Positions 26,138 through 35,458 are shown, counted from the stretch's first letter. The stretch: DNA of 64,000 nt from Komagataeibacter saccharivorans (GCF_003207825.1 NZ_NKTY01000005.1:62001-126000), one strand, 5' to 3'. Program-made: numbers and translations. The notes: generated from the letters alone by a model not told the origin.

Positions 26138-27403
26138 ATGACCGACCTGATCAATGTGACCCGACTGGACTCCGGCCTGACCATCGTGACCGAACGGATG
26201 GAACGGGTGGAGACCGTGTCCCTCGGGGCGTATGTCGCCGCGGGCACCTGCAATGAAACCGCGCAGGAAAACGGCGTTTCCCACTTTCTCGAACATATGG
26301 CCTTCAAGGGAACCGGCACCCGCACCGCCGCCGGAATCGCGGAGGAAATCGAGAATGTGGGCGGCCACATCAACGCCTACACCGCGCGCGAGCACACCGC
26401 CTATTACGTCAAGCTGCTGAAGGAAAACCTTGATCTGGGCGCGGATATCATCGGCGATATCCTGACCCACAGCAGCCTCGCCCCCGAGGAGCTGGAGCGC
26501 GAACGCGGCGTGATCCTGCAGGAAATCGGACAGGCGAACGACACGCCCGACGATATCGTGTTTGACCATTTTCAGGAAACCGCCTTCCCCGACCAGCCGA
26601 TGGGCCGCCCCACGCTGGGCACGGAAGCGGGTATCCAGACCATGTCGCGCGCAACGCTGGTCAACTACATGAACACCCATTACACGGCGGGCAACACCAT
26701 CATCGCGGCGGCGGGCAACCTTGAACATGCCCGCGTGGTCGATCTGGTGCAGCAGCATTTCCATGACCTGCCGACCGGCATCGTGCCGCCCCAGCCGCCC
26801 GTGCGTTACGTGGGCGGAGAGTTCACGCAGGAACGCGAACTGGATCAGGCCCATATCGTGCTGGGCTTTCCGTCCATGCCCTATGGCGACCCGGATTATT
26901 ACCCGGCCCTGCTGCTGTCCACGCTGCTGGGTGGGGGCATGTCGTCGCGCCTGTTTCAGGAAATCCGCGAAAAGCGCGGACTGGTCTATTCCGTCTATTC
27001 CTTCAACGCGCCGTTCCGTCAGGGCGGGCTGTTCGGCATTTATGCCGGAACGGGGGAAACGCAGGTCGCCGACCTCATCCCCGTCACGCTGGATGAACTG
27101 ACCAAGGTGCGCCACACCGTTACCATGGCGGAACTGGCGCGCGCGCGGGCGCAGCTCAAGTCATCGCTGCTGATGTCGCTGGAAAGCACGGGCAGCCGGT
27201 GTGAACAGCTTGCCCGCCAGCTCCAGATCTTCGACCGGCTGATCCCGACCGCCGAAACCGTGCGCCGGGTGGACGCCGTCACCATCGAGGACGTGCAGCG
27301 CGTCGCCACCCGCATCTTCAGCGGCAGGCCCACGCTTACATCGCTGGGGCCGGTCAGGCACCTGCCCTCGCTCGACAGCATTACGGGGGCACTGGCGGCA
27401 TGA
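26138..27403 (+). CDS. M16 zinc peptidase (mitochondrial processing peptidase-like)
   Basis: A 421-residue peptidase of the M16B group, related to the mitochondrial processing peptidase beta subunit and bacterial PqqL/YmxG types. The inverted zinc motif HFLEH is at residues 49-53 (NGVSHFLEHMAFKGT), and the downstream Glu-containing helix ERERGVILQEIGQANDTPDD completes the site. The C-terminal Gly-rich LLGGGMSSRLFQEIREKRGLVYSVYSF is the usual substrate-binding signature. The start at 26138 has AGGA 7 bases upstream. Its last codon overlaps the pmbA start by 4 bases, so the two are coupled; pmbA also acts in peptide processing. Confidence 0.95.
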   Translation: MTDLINVTRLDSGLTIVTERMERVETVSLGAYVAAGTCNETAQENGVSHFLEHMAFKGTGTRTAAGIAEEIENVGGHINAYTAREHTAYYVKLLKENLDLGADIIGDILTHSSLAPEELERERGVILQEIGQANDTPDDIVFDHFQETAFPDQPMGRPTLGTEAGIQTMSRATLVNYMNTHYTAGNTIIAAAGNLEHARVVDLVQQHFHDLPTGIVPPQPPVRYVGGEFTQERELDQAHIVLGFPSMPYGDPDYYPALLLSTLLGGGMSSRLFQEIREKRGLVYSVYSFNAPFRQGGLFGIYAGTGETQVADLIPVTLDELTKVRHTVTMAELARARAQLKSSLLMSLESTGSRCEQLARQLQIFDRLIPTAETVRRVDAVTIEDVQRVATRIFSGRPTLTSLGPVRHLPSLDSITGALAA

Positions 27404-28740
27404 GTTCCAATCCCATCGACCAGATCGCAACCCTCATCACCCGTGCAAAGGGCGCGGGCGCCGATGCGGCGGATGCGATTTACGTCAGCCGCACCGCCCA
27501 TGGCGCACAGGTGCGCAATGGCCGCACCGAAGACCTTGAACGTTCCGAAACGTGTGATCTGGGCCTGCGGGTTTTCGTGGGCCAGCGCGCGGCCATCGTC
27601 TCGGCCACAGCACTTGATCCCGCGCGGTTCGACGCACTGGCCGAACGTGCGGTGGCCATGGCCCGCGTCGTGCCGGAAGACCGTTTTGCCGGTCTGTGCG
27701 CCGAAGCCGAGCATCGCTTTGTCGATGCGGCGGGGCTGGATCTGTTCGACCCCACCGAACCCGCGACCGGCGATCTGATCGCCCGCGCCCGCGTGGCGGA
27801 GGAATCGGCCCTGGCGGTGGAAGGCGTTTCCAACAGCAACGGTGCATCCGCAAGTTTCGGCCTGTCGGACATCATCCTCATGACATCGGCCGGTTTTTCG
27901 GGTCGCTATGCCCGCACCAGCCATTCCGTCTCCGTCAGCACCGTGGCGGGCAGCGGCACGAAGATGGAGCGCGATTACGATTATCACGCAGCCGTCCATC
28001 TGTCCGACCTTGAGGATGCCGCCCTTGTCGGTCGCCGCGCGGGTGAGCGGACGGTCGCACGCCTGAACCCGGTCCGGCCACGTACGGGCCGCATGCCCAT
28101 CGTGCTGGACCCGCGCGTTTCCACCAGCATGCTCGGACACCTGTCGGGCGCGATCAACGGCATTTCCATTGCGCGTGGCACTTCCTTCCTGAAGGAAAAG
28201 ATGGACAGCCGGATCATGCCCGCTGGCATCACCATCATCGACGATCCCCGTCGCGTACGTGGCCCCGGCGCCCGTCCCTTCGATGGGGAAGGCATGCTGA
28301 CTGCAACGCGGACACTGGTGGAAGATGGCGTGCTGAAGACATGGGCGCTGGATTCACGATCCGCCCGCCAGCTCGGGCTGAATCCCAATGGCTGCGCCAG
28401 CCGGGGCACATCGGGACCGCCTGCGCCCAGCCTTGGCAACATGTACATGCAGCCGGGCAGCATGACACCCACCGAACTGATGGCCGACATCACCGAAGGC
28501 ATTTACATAACCGAGATGATGGGGTCCGCCATCAACGGCATTACCGGCGATTACAGCCGTGGCGCCGCAGGGTTCATGATCCGTAACGGCGTGCTGGCCG
28601 AACCGGTGGCCGAACTGACGGTCGCGGGGAACCTCAATGACATGTTCATGCGGCTGGTTCCGGCCAATGACCTGACATTCCGCCAGTCCACCAATGCCCC
28701 CACCATCCGTATCGACGACATGATGATTGCCGGGGCGTAA
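27400..28740 (+). CDS. pmbA: TldD/PmbA-family metalloprotease PmbA
   Basis: PmbA (TldE) pairs with TldD in a cytoplasmic metalloprotease that degrades or matures small peptides, including modified peptides. The 446-residue length is normal. Recognisable segments are HGAQVRNGRTEDLERSET, GLRVFVGQRAAIVSA, LDPRVSTSMLGHLSGAINGISIARGTSFL, SSTLD-like IIDDPRRVRGPGARPFDGEG and the end GDYSRGAAGFMIRNG. PmbA lacks the zinc site that TldD supplies. No tldD is seen in this window. Closed by a strong stem-loop. Confidence 0.95.
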   Translation: MSSNPIDQIATLITRAKGAGADAADAIYVSRTAHGAQVRNGRTEDLERSETCDLGLRVFVGQRAAIVSATALDPARFDALAERAVAMARVVPEDRFAGLCAEAEHRFVDAAGLDLFDPTEPATGDLIARARVAEESALAVEGVSNSNGASASFGLSDIILMTSAGFSGRYARTSHSVSVSTVAGSGTKMERDYDYHAAVHLSDLEDAALVGRRAGERTVARLNPVRPRTGRMPIVLDPRVSTSMLGHLSGAINGISIARGTSFLKEKMDSRIMPAGITIIDDPRRVRGPGARPFDGEGMLTATRTLVEDGVLKTWALDSRSARQLGLNPNGCASRGTSGPPAPSLGNMYMQPGSMTPTELMADITEGIYITEMMGSAINGITGDYSRGAAGFMIRNGVLAEPVAELTVAGNLNDMFMRLVPANDLTFRQSTNAPTIRIDDMMIAGA

Positions 28741-28772
28741 TCGTTTCCTTTCCATGATTTCATGTTGCTGCG

Positions 28773-28804
28773 AGCCCGCGCCCCCTGTTACCGGGGCGCG
28801 GGCT
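28773..28804 (+). terminator. Strong stem-loop after pmbA
   Basis: Twelve-base perfect arms (28773-28784 with 28793-28804) and an 8-base loop, 32 bases after the stop. The tail is TACTTATAT, only modestly T-rich, but the stem is very stable. Confidence 0.75.
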
Positions 28805-28891
28805 TACTTATATCTGTAACATGTGGTCCGTTTCACGAGACCGCACGGATAAAGATGGTTCCGACACAGGATTGCAGATACCCTGACCCAG

Positions 28892-29860
28892 ATGAAGACA
28901 ATTTCCCCGCGCATGATGCCGCGTAAAAGCATCGCTCTCGCCGCCGTGACGGCCCTGACCGTGCTGCCGCTGCTGGCTCATCCCCACGCGGCGGAAGCGC
29001 GTGCGGGTGGTGGTTTCTCTATGGGTAGCCGTGGATCGCGCACCTACAGCGCGCCCGCGCCGTCGCAGACCGCGCCCTATGGCGCAACACCCTTCCAGCA
29101 GACGATGACCCCGCGCCAGCAGATGCCCGGCTTTGGTGCACGCGCTCCCTTCGGCGCAGGTGCTGGCATGGCCATGGCACGTCCCCGCCATCCGTTCATG
29201 AACGGGTTTATGGGTGGTCTGGTCGGTGCTGGCCTGTTTGGCATGCTGTTCGGCCATGGCATGTTCGGTTCGGGCATGGGGGGCAGCGGCTTCCTTGGCC
29301 TGCTGATCCAGCTGGCGCTGGTCTTCTTCATCGTGCGCTGGGCCATCCGGCGCTTTGGTGGCGGCATGGGTGCCAGCACCGGTGCGGGAGCGATGGGCAC
29401 GCCCTCCCCCGCCGGTATGGCGCCGCAGGGGGCACGACAGCCGGTTGGCGTGGCCATTACGGCGGCTGACTATCAGGCGTTCCAGCAGGCCCTTATCAAC
29501 ATCCAGACGGCATGGAGCCAGCAGGATGTGCGGGCCATGCAGCACATGGCGACACCGGAAATGGTGTCCTACTTCAACAACCAGTTGAGCAATCTGGCCA
29601 GCCGTGGCGCGCGCAACGTGGTGTCCGACATACGTTTCGACCGGGGTGATCTGGTGGAAAGCTGGCGTGAAAACGGCTTCGATTACGCCACGGTCGCCAT
29701 GCAGTATTCGATGATCGACATCACCACTGACATGACTGGCCGTGTGATCGAAGGCGACCCGACCAACCGGGTCAGCGTTACCGAACTGTGGACGTTCGTG
29801 CGCTCGGCCGGAACGGGAAGCTGGCTTCTGTCCGCCATCCAGCAGACACCGGGCCGCTGA
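28892..29860 (+). CDS. Tim44-like domain membrane protein
   Basis: A 322-residue protein with an N-terminal signal or anchor (about residues 14-36), a Gly/Met/Pro-rich linker, a second membrane stretch around GLLIQLALVFFIVRWAIRRFGG (about 130-153), and a C-terminal Tim44-like domain from about 190 (YQAFQQALINIQTAWSQQD to VTELWTFVRSAGTGSWLLSAI). Such proteins occur widely in proteobacteria near envelope genes; their role is not established. This is the second Tim44-domain protein of the window, clearly different from the one beside mltA. It has a perfect terminator downstream. Confidence 0.86.
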   Translation: MKTISPRMMPRKSIALAAVTALTVLPLLAHPHAAEARAGGGFSMGSRGSRTYSAPAPSQTAPYGATPFQQTMTPRQQMPGFGARAPFGAGAGMAMARPRHPFMNGFMGGLVGAGLFGMLFGHGMFGSGMGGSGFLGLLIQLALVFFIVRWAIRRFGGGMGASTGAGAMGTPSPAGMAPQGARQPVGVAITAADYQAFQQALINIQTAWSQQDVRAMQHMATPEMVSYFNNQLSNLASRGARNVVSDIRFDRGDLVESWRENGFDYATVAMQYSMIDITTDMTGRVIEGDPTNRVSVTELWTFVRSAGTGSWLLSAIQQTPGR

Positions 29861-29883
29861 TCCCCACATTTCATGCTTGACGG

Positions 29884-29919
29884 AAAAAGGCCTGCATCCC
29901 CCCGATGCAGGCCTTTTTT
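29884..29919 (+). terminator. Bidirectional rho-independent terminator
   Basis: Arms AAAAAGGCCTGCATC and GATGCAGGCCTTTTT with a CCCCC loop give a 15-base stem with A-run before and T-run after. It can end transcription from both the Tim44-like gene (plus) and the convergent hypothetical gene (minus). Confidence 0.95.
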
Positions 29920-29967
29920 ATTATCCGCGCCCCAGACCGCCCATGGCGGCATAACCGGCGTATCACG

Positions 29968-30702
29968 TCAGTTCGCCCTGGTGCCCAGCCTGGCGTCACA
30001 CTCCCAGCTTGATGTTCCTATGGCGGCTGCCTGCATGATGGATGGCGTGCGCCATTGCCGGGGCAGCAGGCAGGTTTTATGGATGACAGGCGGCGGTGGT
30101 TCTACCGCATCGTCATTGAACGGCGTTCCATCCTCACGCACGGTGCCCGTCAGGGCATTTACGCTTACATGCAACCCGTCATTACCGCTGCCAGCATGCC
30201 AGTACTCCTCGTCCCACCCGGCAATGATCCATTGGCCCTGCCGTATGGTCAGGCGCCAAGTTTCATTCCAGCGCCACGCACTGCCACCATAATTCTTCAC
30301 CACGACAGAACCATGACTGAGGGTAACCCCCTGAAACGGGTCGCCCATAATGCCGCCATCGGATGGCCCTCTGGCAATATCATCGCTGGAGATAACCTGC
30401 CTGCCCGCAACGAAAATGCGCAGGCGACGTGGCCCGCCATCCCACCCGCGCAGGACATCAATGCAGGCCATCACCGGCGCAGTGGCCCCAACCGGACCTT
30501 TTACGCTGGTCTCCGTTCTGTACCCGGCCTCAACCCTGCCACATGCAGTATTTACGCCGTCCGTCGCCGCTGCCTTATGGAACGGAAAAGACAGCACCGC
30601 GCATCCGCAAAAAAGAACGGGGACGCATCGGCTCAGATGACGGTAAAGCCGAAACCGTGATCGAGGAGCACTCATGGCCATAAAATATCGGGCCGGGATC
30701 AT
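29968..30702 (-). CDS. Hypothetical secreted protein
   Basis: A protein of 244 residues with no function I can assign. The N-terminus is basic (RSRFRLYRHLSRC) followed by a hydrophobic stretch VPVLFCGCAVLSF and an AAA cleavage site before TDG, so export to the periplasm is likely. The mature part has Trp/Gly-rich strands (VVVKNYGGSAWRWNETWRLTI, WIIAGWDEEYWHAG) resembling periplasmic proteins that report or bind something by a beta-sandwich; two cysteines (CGR near residue 54 and MAC near 79) could form a disulfide. It is convergent with the Tim44-like gene and sits after the ctaB group on the same strand. Alternative starts exist at 30681 and 30675. Confidence 0.65.
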   Translation of the reverse strand: MIPARYFMAMSAPRSRFRLYRHLSRCVPVLFCGCAVLSFPFHKAAATDGVNTACGRVEAGYRTETSVKGPVGATAPVMACIDVLRGWDGGPRRLRIFVAGRQVISSDDIARGPSDGGIMGDPFQGVTLSHGSVVVKNYGGSAWRWNETWRLTIRQGQWIIAGWDEEYWHAGSGNDGLHVSVNALTGTVREDGTPFNDDAVEPPPPVIHKTCLLPRQWRTPSIMQAAAIGTSSWECDARLGTRAN

Positions 30703-30723
30703 GCCCCTCTGGTTCAGCCCCGC

Positions 30724-30870
30724 CTAGATATGCGCAAGGCTGAGCGCATACAGGATCGCAGCCAGCGCCGAAAGCGTAACTGCTACGGCCCGGATGCGCC
30801 CCTTGTGCCGCCGCGCCGCCTCCTGCGCTTCCATCTGCGGTGTAACCTGAACCGTTGTTGCCTGATCCAT
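30724..30870 (-). CDS. Small single-membrane-span protein
   Basis: A 48-residue protein with an acidic-polar N-terminus (MDQATTVQVTPQMEAQE), a basic patch AARRHKGRIR and one membrane span AVAVTLSALAAILYALSLA ending in HI. A ribosome site GGGAG lies 9 bases before the ATG, and the gene starts 34 bases after ctaB on the same strand. The position behind ctaB suggests a small assembly or oxidase-associated peptide similar in layout to CoxF-like proteins; that role is an inference from location and topology, not from sequence identity. Confidence 0.7.
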   Translation of the reverse strand: MDQATTVQVTPQMEAQEAARRHKGRIRAVAVTLSALAAILYALSLAHI

Positions 30871-30904
30871 CTGCCCGAACTCCCGCATGAATAAAACTGC
30901 CCGA

Positions 30905-31864
30905 TCAGTGGGCGATGAAGGCATGGTCGGCCAGCAGGCCCAGAAACAGAAAAAACAGGTAAGCCAGCGAATAACGGAAGGAACGGCGCGCCGGGCCATC
31001 ACCCGTCAGGCTCACGCCATTGGCGTCCTGCCGGTCACGCAGCACCCCGATGGCGCACAGGATGAATCCCAACCCCAGCACACTGGCGACAACCGTGTAC
31101 AGCCAGCCCGCCTGATGCGTGAATGAAGGCACCAGCGATACCGCCATGAGGATGAAGGTATACCACAGGATCTGCCACCGTGTATGCCGCGCACCACGCA
31201 CCACCGGCAGCATGGGAATACCTGCCCGCCCGTAATCCTTGCAGGCATAAAGCGAAAGCGACCAGAAATGCGGCGGTGTCCACAGGAAGATGATGCCGAA
31301 CATCACCACCGGCATGACCGCCATGGACCCCGTGGCCGCAGCCCAGCCGATCATGGGCGGGAATGCTCCTGCCGCCCCGCCGATCACGATATTCTGCGGC
31401 GTCGAACGCTTGAGCCACATCGTATAGATCACGGCGTAGAAAAAGATGGAAAACGCAAGGATACCCGCAGCCAGCGCGTTGGTCGCAAACCACATCAGGA
31501 TGACGGACGCAACCGACAGCCCGACACCATAACCCAGCGCGGCTTCCGCCCCCACGCGGCCATCGGGTATGGGACGGGTAACGGTACGCTTCATGACCGC
31601 ATCGATATCGCGGTCGTACCACATGTTGATGGCCCCGGCGGCACCGGAAGCCATGCAGATGCACAGGATGCTGACAGCCGCCACCAGCGGGTTGAGCGGC
31701 CCCGGCGCCATGGCCAGACCGGCCGCCCCGGTAAAGACCACCAGCGAGATGACACGAGGCTTGAGCAGCACGAACCAGTCCCGTGCTTCCGTGCCCACAC
31801 GTGAGGCATCAAATGTAACGGCGGCGCTATCCGCCGCGCCGGGCGTCGTGATGGTGCCGCTCAT
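30905..31864 (-). CDS. ctaB: Haem O synthase (protohaem IX farnesyltransferase)
   Basis: Inner-membrane UbiA-type prenyltransferase that adds farnesyl to haem B to make haem O for bo3- or aa3-type oxidases. The 319-residue protein has the first Asp-rich motif in INMWYDRDIDAVMKRTVTRP and the second in the LYACKDYGRAGIPMLPV block, with PRVISLVVFTGAAGL at the start and FLWTPPHFWSLSL between. Nine or so membrane segments are evident. The ATG at 31864 sits directly after the stop of the upstream oxidase-subunit-like gene, so the pair is cotranscribed and likely coupled. Confidence 0.97.
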   Translation of the reverse strand: MSGTITTPGAADSAAVTFDASRVGTEARDWFVLLKPRVISLVVFTGAAGLAMAPGPLNPLVAAVSILCICMASGAAGAINMWYDRDIDAVMKRTVTRPIPDGRVGAEAALGYGVGLSVASVILMWFATNALAAGILAFSIFFYAVIYTMWLKRSTPQNIVIGGAAGAFPPMIGWAAATGSMAVMPVVMFGIIFLWTPPHFWSLSLYACKDYGRAGIPMLPVVRGARHTRWQILWYTFILMAVSLVPSFTHQAGWLYTVVASVLGLGFILCAIGVLRDRQDANGVSLTGDGPARRSFRYSLAYLFFLFLGLLADHAFIAH

Positions 31865-31866
31865 GT

Positions 31867-33231
31867 TCAGGCATCCCCATGTGCGGGGGACGGTGCCTGC
31901 CATTCCGGCGTGCGGGCACCCGGCCCCCAGTAATTGGCAGGCAGCGACCGGGCGGGGCTAAGGGCCACCTGCACCACGATCCCGGCGAAAACCAGAACGG
32001 ACAGCCCCATCAGCACGGCACCGACCATACCGACCACCCCATGAAACGCCATCAGCGACAGCACGGTGCCAGCCGTCGTCAGGCCGAAGTGCAGCCTGCT
32101 GGCCCCGCGGGGGGCGACATGCCCCACCATCTTGCCAATCCAGTAATAAAAACCCGCGAACACCGCGAACATGGCGGCATACAGCGTAGCCGCATGCACA
32201 TCGGCCATGCCGCCGGGCAACAGGGACATGGCGGAACCGACCAGCAGCAGGGCAACGAAGCCTGCAGCCCATTCCATCGGCACGGCGGCGCGCATGTGGC
32301 CCAGACGTGCCGTCTGCACCCATGCGGCCAGAACGGCCAGCACCGGCAGCACGATCAGCCCCAGTTGCACCACGGGCGCGGAAGTCGCCATATGATCCAG
32401 CCCACCATGCAGCAGGTCATGAACCCAGACCGAACTGCCGCCCACGGACAGCACGACCAGCGCCCCCAGCACGACACGGGGCATCTGCAGCGGCTTCGCA
32501 CAGAATGTCTCGATCACCTGCGACACGATCCCCAGCGAGGGCAGCAGCAGCAATGCGATTTCCGGCCCGGCGAAGACATGCAGCAGCCCGTCGATCCGCG
32601 CGGACATATCGCCGCCATCAAGCCATACCCGCGTCAGGCCGCCAGCAAGAACCGGCATGACCATGACCGTCATCAGCGCCGTAAGCCCCTGTGCCCATAC
32701 GAAAATGGGCATGTCCCGCAGGCGCTGTCCCATCGGCCCCATGTTCAGCACCGTTGCCACCATGTTGATGGCCTGAAACAGCATGGCCAGACACCAGACC
32801 ATAAGGGCGATAACCGAAACCTGCGCGGGCACGGCAGGGGAAAGACCGGCCAGAACAGCCACGAAGCTGCCCGCCGTAAGCCCCCACCCGGCCAGCGCCA
32901 GACGGGGAAAGGCAAGAGCGCGTGCGCGCAGCAGCAGGGGCACCAGCCAGTTGCCGAACCCGCCGAACAGGGCAGGCAGGGCACAGAAGAACACCATCAT
33001 CATGCCATGGCGACGACCGATGCGCTCAACGGCGGCGGTTGCATCCCCACCGGCCCATGCGGCCAGCACGGAATGCGGCAGCAGGCCCGCCTGCAGGCCG
33101 ACAGCCATCAGCCCACCGGCCACGCCCGCCACAATCGCCATGACGAGATAAAGCATGCCGACGGTCCGGTAATCCCCGGCCCGGCTGGAATCATGCCTGC
33201 CATCCGCCCCGAACTGTGTGCCTGTGGGCAT
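31867..33231 (-). CDS. Degenerate haem-copper oxidase subunit I homologue
   Basis: A 454-residue, twelve-helix-like membrane protein that aligns along cytochrome c oxidase subunit I: RRHGMMMVFFCALPALFGGFG (helix II), INMVATVLNM and MPIFVWAQGLTALM, PEIALLLLPSLGIVSQVIETF (helix VI), VWVHDLLHGG (helix VII) and FAGFYYWIGKMVG (helix X). The low-spin-haem ligands are kept: His75 and His346. In contrast the CuB His of helix VI is Gly222, the cross-linked Tyr is Ala226, the second His of the HH pair is Asp272 (His271 kept), and the high-spin-haem His is Asp344. It should therefore not reduce O2. Start at 33231 chosen for AGGGAG 8 bases upstream. Encoded just before ctaB. Confidence 0.88.
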   Translation of the reverse strand: MPTGTQFGADGRHDSSRAGDYRTVGMLYLVMAIVAGVAGGLMAVGLQAGLLPHSVLAAWAGGDATAAVERIGRRHGMMMVFFCALPALFGGFGNWLVPLLLRARALAFPRLALAGWGLTAGSFVAVLAGLSPAVPAQVSVIALMVWCLAMLFQAINMVATVLNMGPMGQRLRDMPIFVWAQGLTALMTVMVMPVLAGGLTRVWLDGGDMSARIDGLLHVFAGPEIALLLLPSLGIVSQVIETFCAKPLQMPRVVLGALVVLSVGGSSVWVHDLLHGGLDHMATSAPVVQLGLIVLPVLAVLAAWVQTARLGHMRAAVPMEWAAGFVALLLVGSAMSLLPGGMADVHAATLYAAMFAVFAGFYYWIGKMVGHVAPRGASRLHFGLTTAGTVLSLMAFHGVVGMVGAVLMGLSVLVFAGIVVQVALSPARSLPANYWGPGARTPEWQAPSPAHGDA

Positions 33232-33406
33232 CAGATCACTCCCTGCTGCCATGCGCCGGTGTCTGGGCATGGCCAATCGTTACCATGATTTCATCATATA
33301 GCCCGACTTATACACGAAAACGATACTGTGGATCGTTCCCGTGGTCGCGCAGATGTCATTTCAGCCCTGCTACAGGAACAGGGCTGTGGATGAGTTCAGC
33401 GGGAAA

Positions 33407-34120
33407 TCAGGCCACCAGCGGACTGGCGCATGACCCGGCTTCGCGCTCCAGCGTGACCAGCGTGAACAGGCCCGCGGGCGGTACCGGCTGCAGGACCGCT
33501 CGGCGCAGGTCGGCGGGCGGCAATAGCGATTCAATGGCGAAATCCGGGTGCCAGCCCAGCGAGTGCGAAGCACGCGCCATGCCGCGTTCCACCGCAAGGC
33601 GGACCCCGCCCTGCGCAAGGAAGTGATTGACGAACAGGATATGCCCGCCCGGCTTGACCACACGCTTGAGTTCAGCCAGCAGCGCGCGCGGATGCGGCAC
33701 GACGGAGGCCACGAACATCGCAACCGCAACATCGAACGTGCCATCGGCGAACTGGGTCGCCTCGGCATCCATTTCCAGCAGGTTTTCCACGTTGGAAAGC
33801 TTCATGCGGCGCACGCGCTGACGCGCACGCTCAAGCATGTCACCCGACAGGTCGATACCGGTGATCCGCTTGTTCGCGCGATAATATGGCAGGGCCAGGC
33901 CGGTACCCACGCCCACTTCCAGCACCTGCGTGCCGGGCAGCGCGTTGACCGCCTCCACCGCGCGCTTGCGCCCGAAGGCGGAAACGCTGCCGAACAGCGC
34001 ATCGTACACACTGGCCCAGCGGCGGTACGCAGCCTTGACCGCCGCGGCATCCAGCGCGGATTTGGGAGAGGGGATTTCCACAACCTTCTCGGCTGCTTCG
34101 TCGTGCAGAACGTCACTCAT
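33407..34120 (-). CDS. pmtA: Phosphatidylethanolamine N-methyltransferase (PmtA)
   Basis: SAM-dependent methyltransferase of 237 residues of the Rhodobacter-type Pmt family, which methylates phosphatidylethanolamine three times to phosphatidylcholine. SAM motif I is VLEVGVGTGLALPYY, then GIDLSGDMLERAR, DVAVAMFVASVVPHPRALL and ELKRVVKPGGHILFVNHF. The N-terminal YRRWASVYDALFGSVSAFGR matches that family. A pmt gene has been studied in Acetobacter aceti, where it supports phosphatidylcholine content and acetic acid tolerance. Start at 34120 chosen because the upstream frame is unlike the family and the protein then begins at a normal position. Confidence 0.9.
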   Translation of the reverse strand: MSDVLHDEAAEKVVEIPSPKSALDAAAVKAAYRRWASVYDALFGSVSAFGRKRAVEAVNALPGTQVLEVGVGTGLALPYYRANKRITGIDLSGDMLERARQRVRRMKLSNVENLLEMDAEATQFADGTFDVAVAMFVASVVPHPRALLAELKRVVKPGGHILFVNHFLAQGGVRLAVERGMARASHSLGWHPDFAIESLLPPADLRRAVLQPVPPAGLFTLVTLEREAGSCASPLVA

Positions 34121-34344
34121 CAGGCTGTTCCCATGCCCTTGCCATGAAAGAAGGCATCGCCCGCCCCCTTCCGCACCGCATCCGCCATGATCAAATCCGT
34201 TCCGTTCTGCTGCATTACACTTCCACCTGACCTGCCCGCGCGCCCATCCGGCCCGCGTAGCCGCCTGTAATCCATACACGATGCCATGCCACATGGCACG
34301 GCAGTCACGATCACCGCGCCTGCCATGGACACCGTTTCCAATCC

Positions 34345-35352
34345 TTACGCGCCCACGTCAACCGTAGCCAGACGCGATACGATCGCATCCCAGATCAGGC
34401 CCGCCGTATTGGTGCCGTCAAAGCGGTCGATTTCCTGCAGTCCGGTCGGGGATGTGACATTGATCTCGGTCAACCATTCCCCAATCACGTCGATCCCCAC
34501 GAAAATCAGGCCCTGATCGCGCAGGAACGGCCCGATGGTGTCGCATATCTCACGGTCGCGCGCGGTCAGTTCCGCGCGCACCGGGCGACCGCCCACATGC
34601 ATGTTGGACCGCGTCTCCCCTTCCGCCGGGATACGGTCGATCGCGCCGACCGGCCTGCCATCGACCAGAATGATGCGCTTGTCCCCCTTGCGCACCGCCG
34701 GTTCGTAACGCTGGATCATCAGCGGCTCGCGTGAGCGGGCGAAATGCATTTCCAGCAGGGCGTTCAGGTTCGGATCATCCTGACGGATGCGGAACACGCC
34801 CGCGCCACCATTGCCGAAAAGCGGCTTGACGATGATGTCGCCCCACTTCGCACGGAAATCCCTTATCGCCGCCACATCCCACGTCACCAGCGTAGGGGGC
34901 ATGAGATCGGGATAATGCGTGACCAGCAGCTTTTCGGGCGCGTTACGAACCGCCGCGGGGTTGTTGACCACCAGCGCGCGGCCCGGACCAACACCATGGA
35001 TATGCTCAAGGATATGGGTGGCGGTGATATAGGCCATGTCGAAAGGCGGGTCCTGACGCATCAGCACCACATCCATGGCGGACAGGTCGATCACCTGTTC
35101 ATCACCAAAGGTCGCATGTGCGCCTGCCTTGCGCTGCACCGTTACCGGGCGGGCACGGGCGGTCACCCGTGCCGCGCGCGGGGCGTCTGGCGTGCGACGT
35201 CCCTCGCTCAGGCTCAGGGCCTCGACCTGATAGACGCACAGTTCATATCCCCGCGCCTGTGCTTCCAGCATCAGGGCAAAGGTTGAATCGCCATTGATGT
35301 CAATGCCGCCAAGCGGGTCCATCTGGACGGCGACCTTCAGGGGGCGTGGCAT
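34345..35352 (-). CDS. gshB: Glutathione synthetase
   Basis: ATP-grasp ligase that adds glycine to gamma-glutamylcysteine to form glutathione. The 335-residue protein begins [26 protein letters not shown], a standard GshB N-terminus, then [36 protein letters not shown], the ATP-binding [41 protein letters not shown] and ends with the metal-binding [16 protein letters not shown]. gshA is not in the window. With the glutathione peroxidase and CcP genes it supports peroxide and acid-stress defence, as an inference. Confidence 0.97.
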   Translation of the reverse strand: MPRPLKVAVQMDPLGGIDINGDSTFALMLEAQARGYELCVYQVEALSLSEGRRTPDAPRAARVTARARPVTVQRKAGAHATFGDEQVIDLSAMDVVLMRQDPPFDMAYITATHILEHIHGVGPGRALVVNNPAAVRNAPEKLLVTHYPDLMPPTLVTWDVAAIRDFRAKWGDIIVKPLFGNGGAGVFRIRQDDPNLNALLEMHFARSREPLMIQRYEPAVRKGDKRIILVDGRPVGAIDRIPAEGETRSNMHVGGRPVRAELTARDREICDTIGPFLRDQGLIFVGIDVIGEWLTEINVTSPTGLQEIDRFDGTNTAGLIWDAIVSRLATVDVGA

Positions 35353-35458
35353 CTAATCAGTATCTCCGCACAGGACCGGTTCGCGCCGGACGTCACAAAC
35401 TGAAACGGCCCGCACCCAAATGTCATAATATGCCTTCAGCCACACGGCCAGCCCCCCA

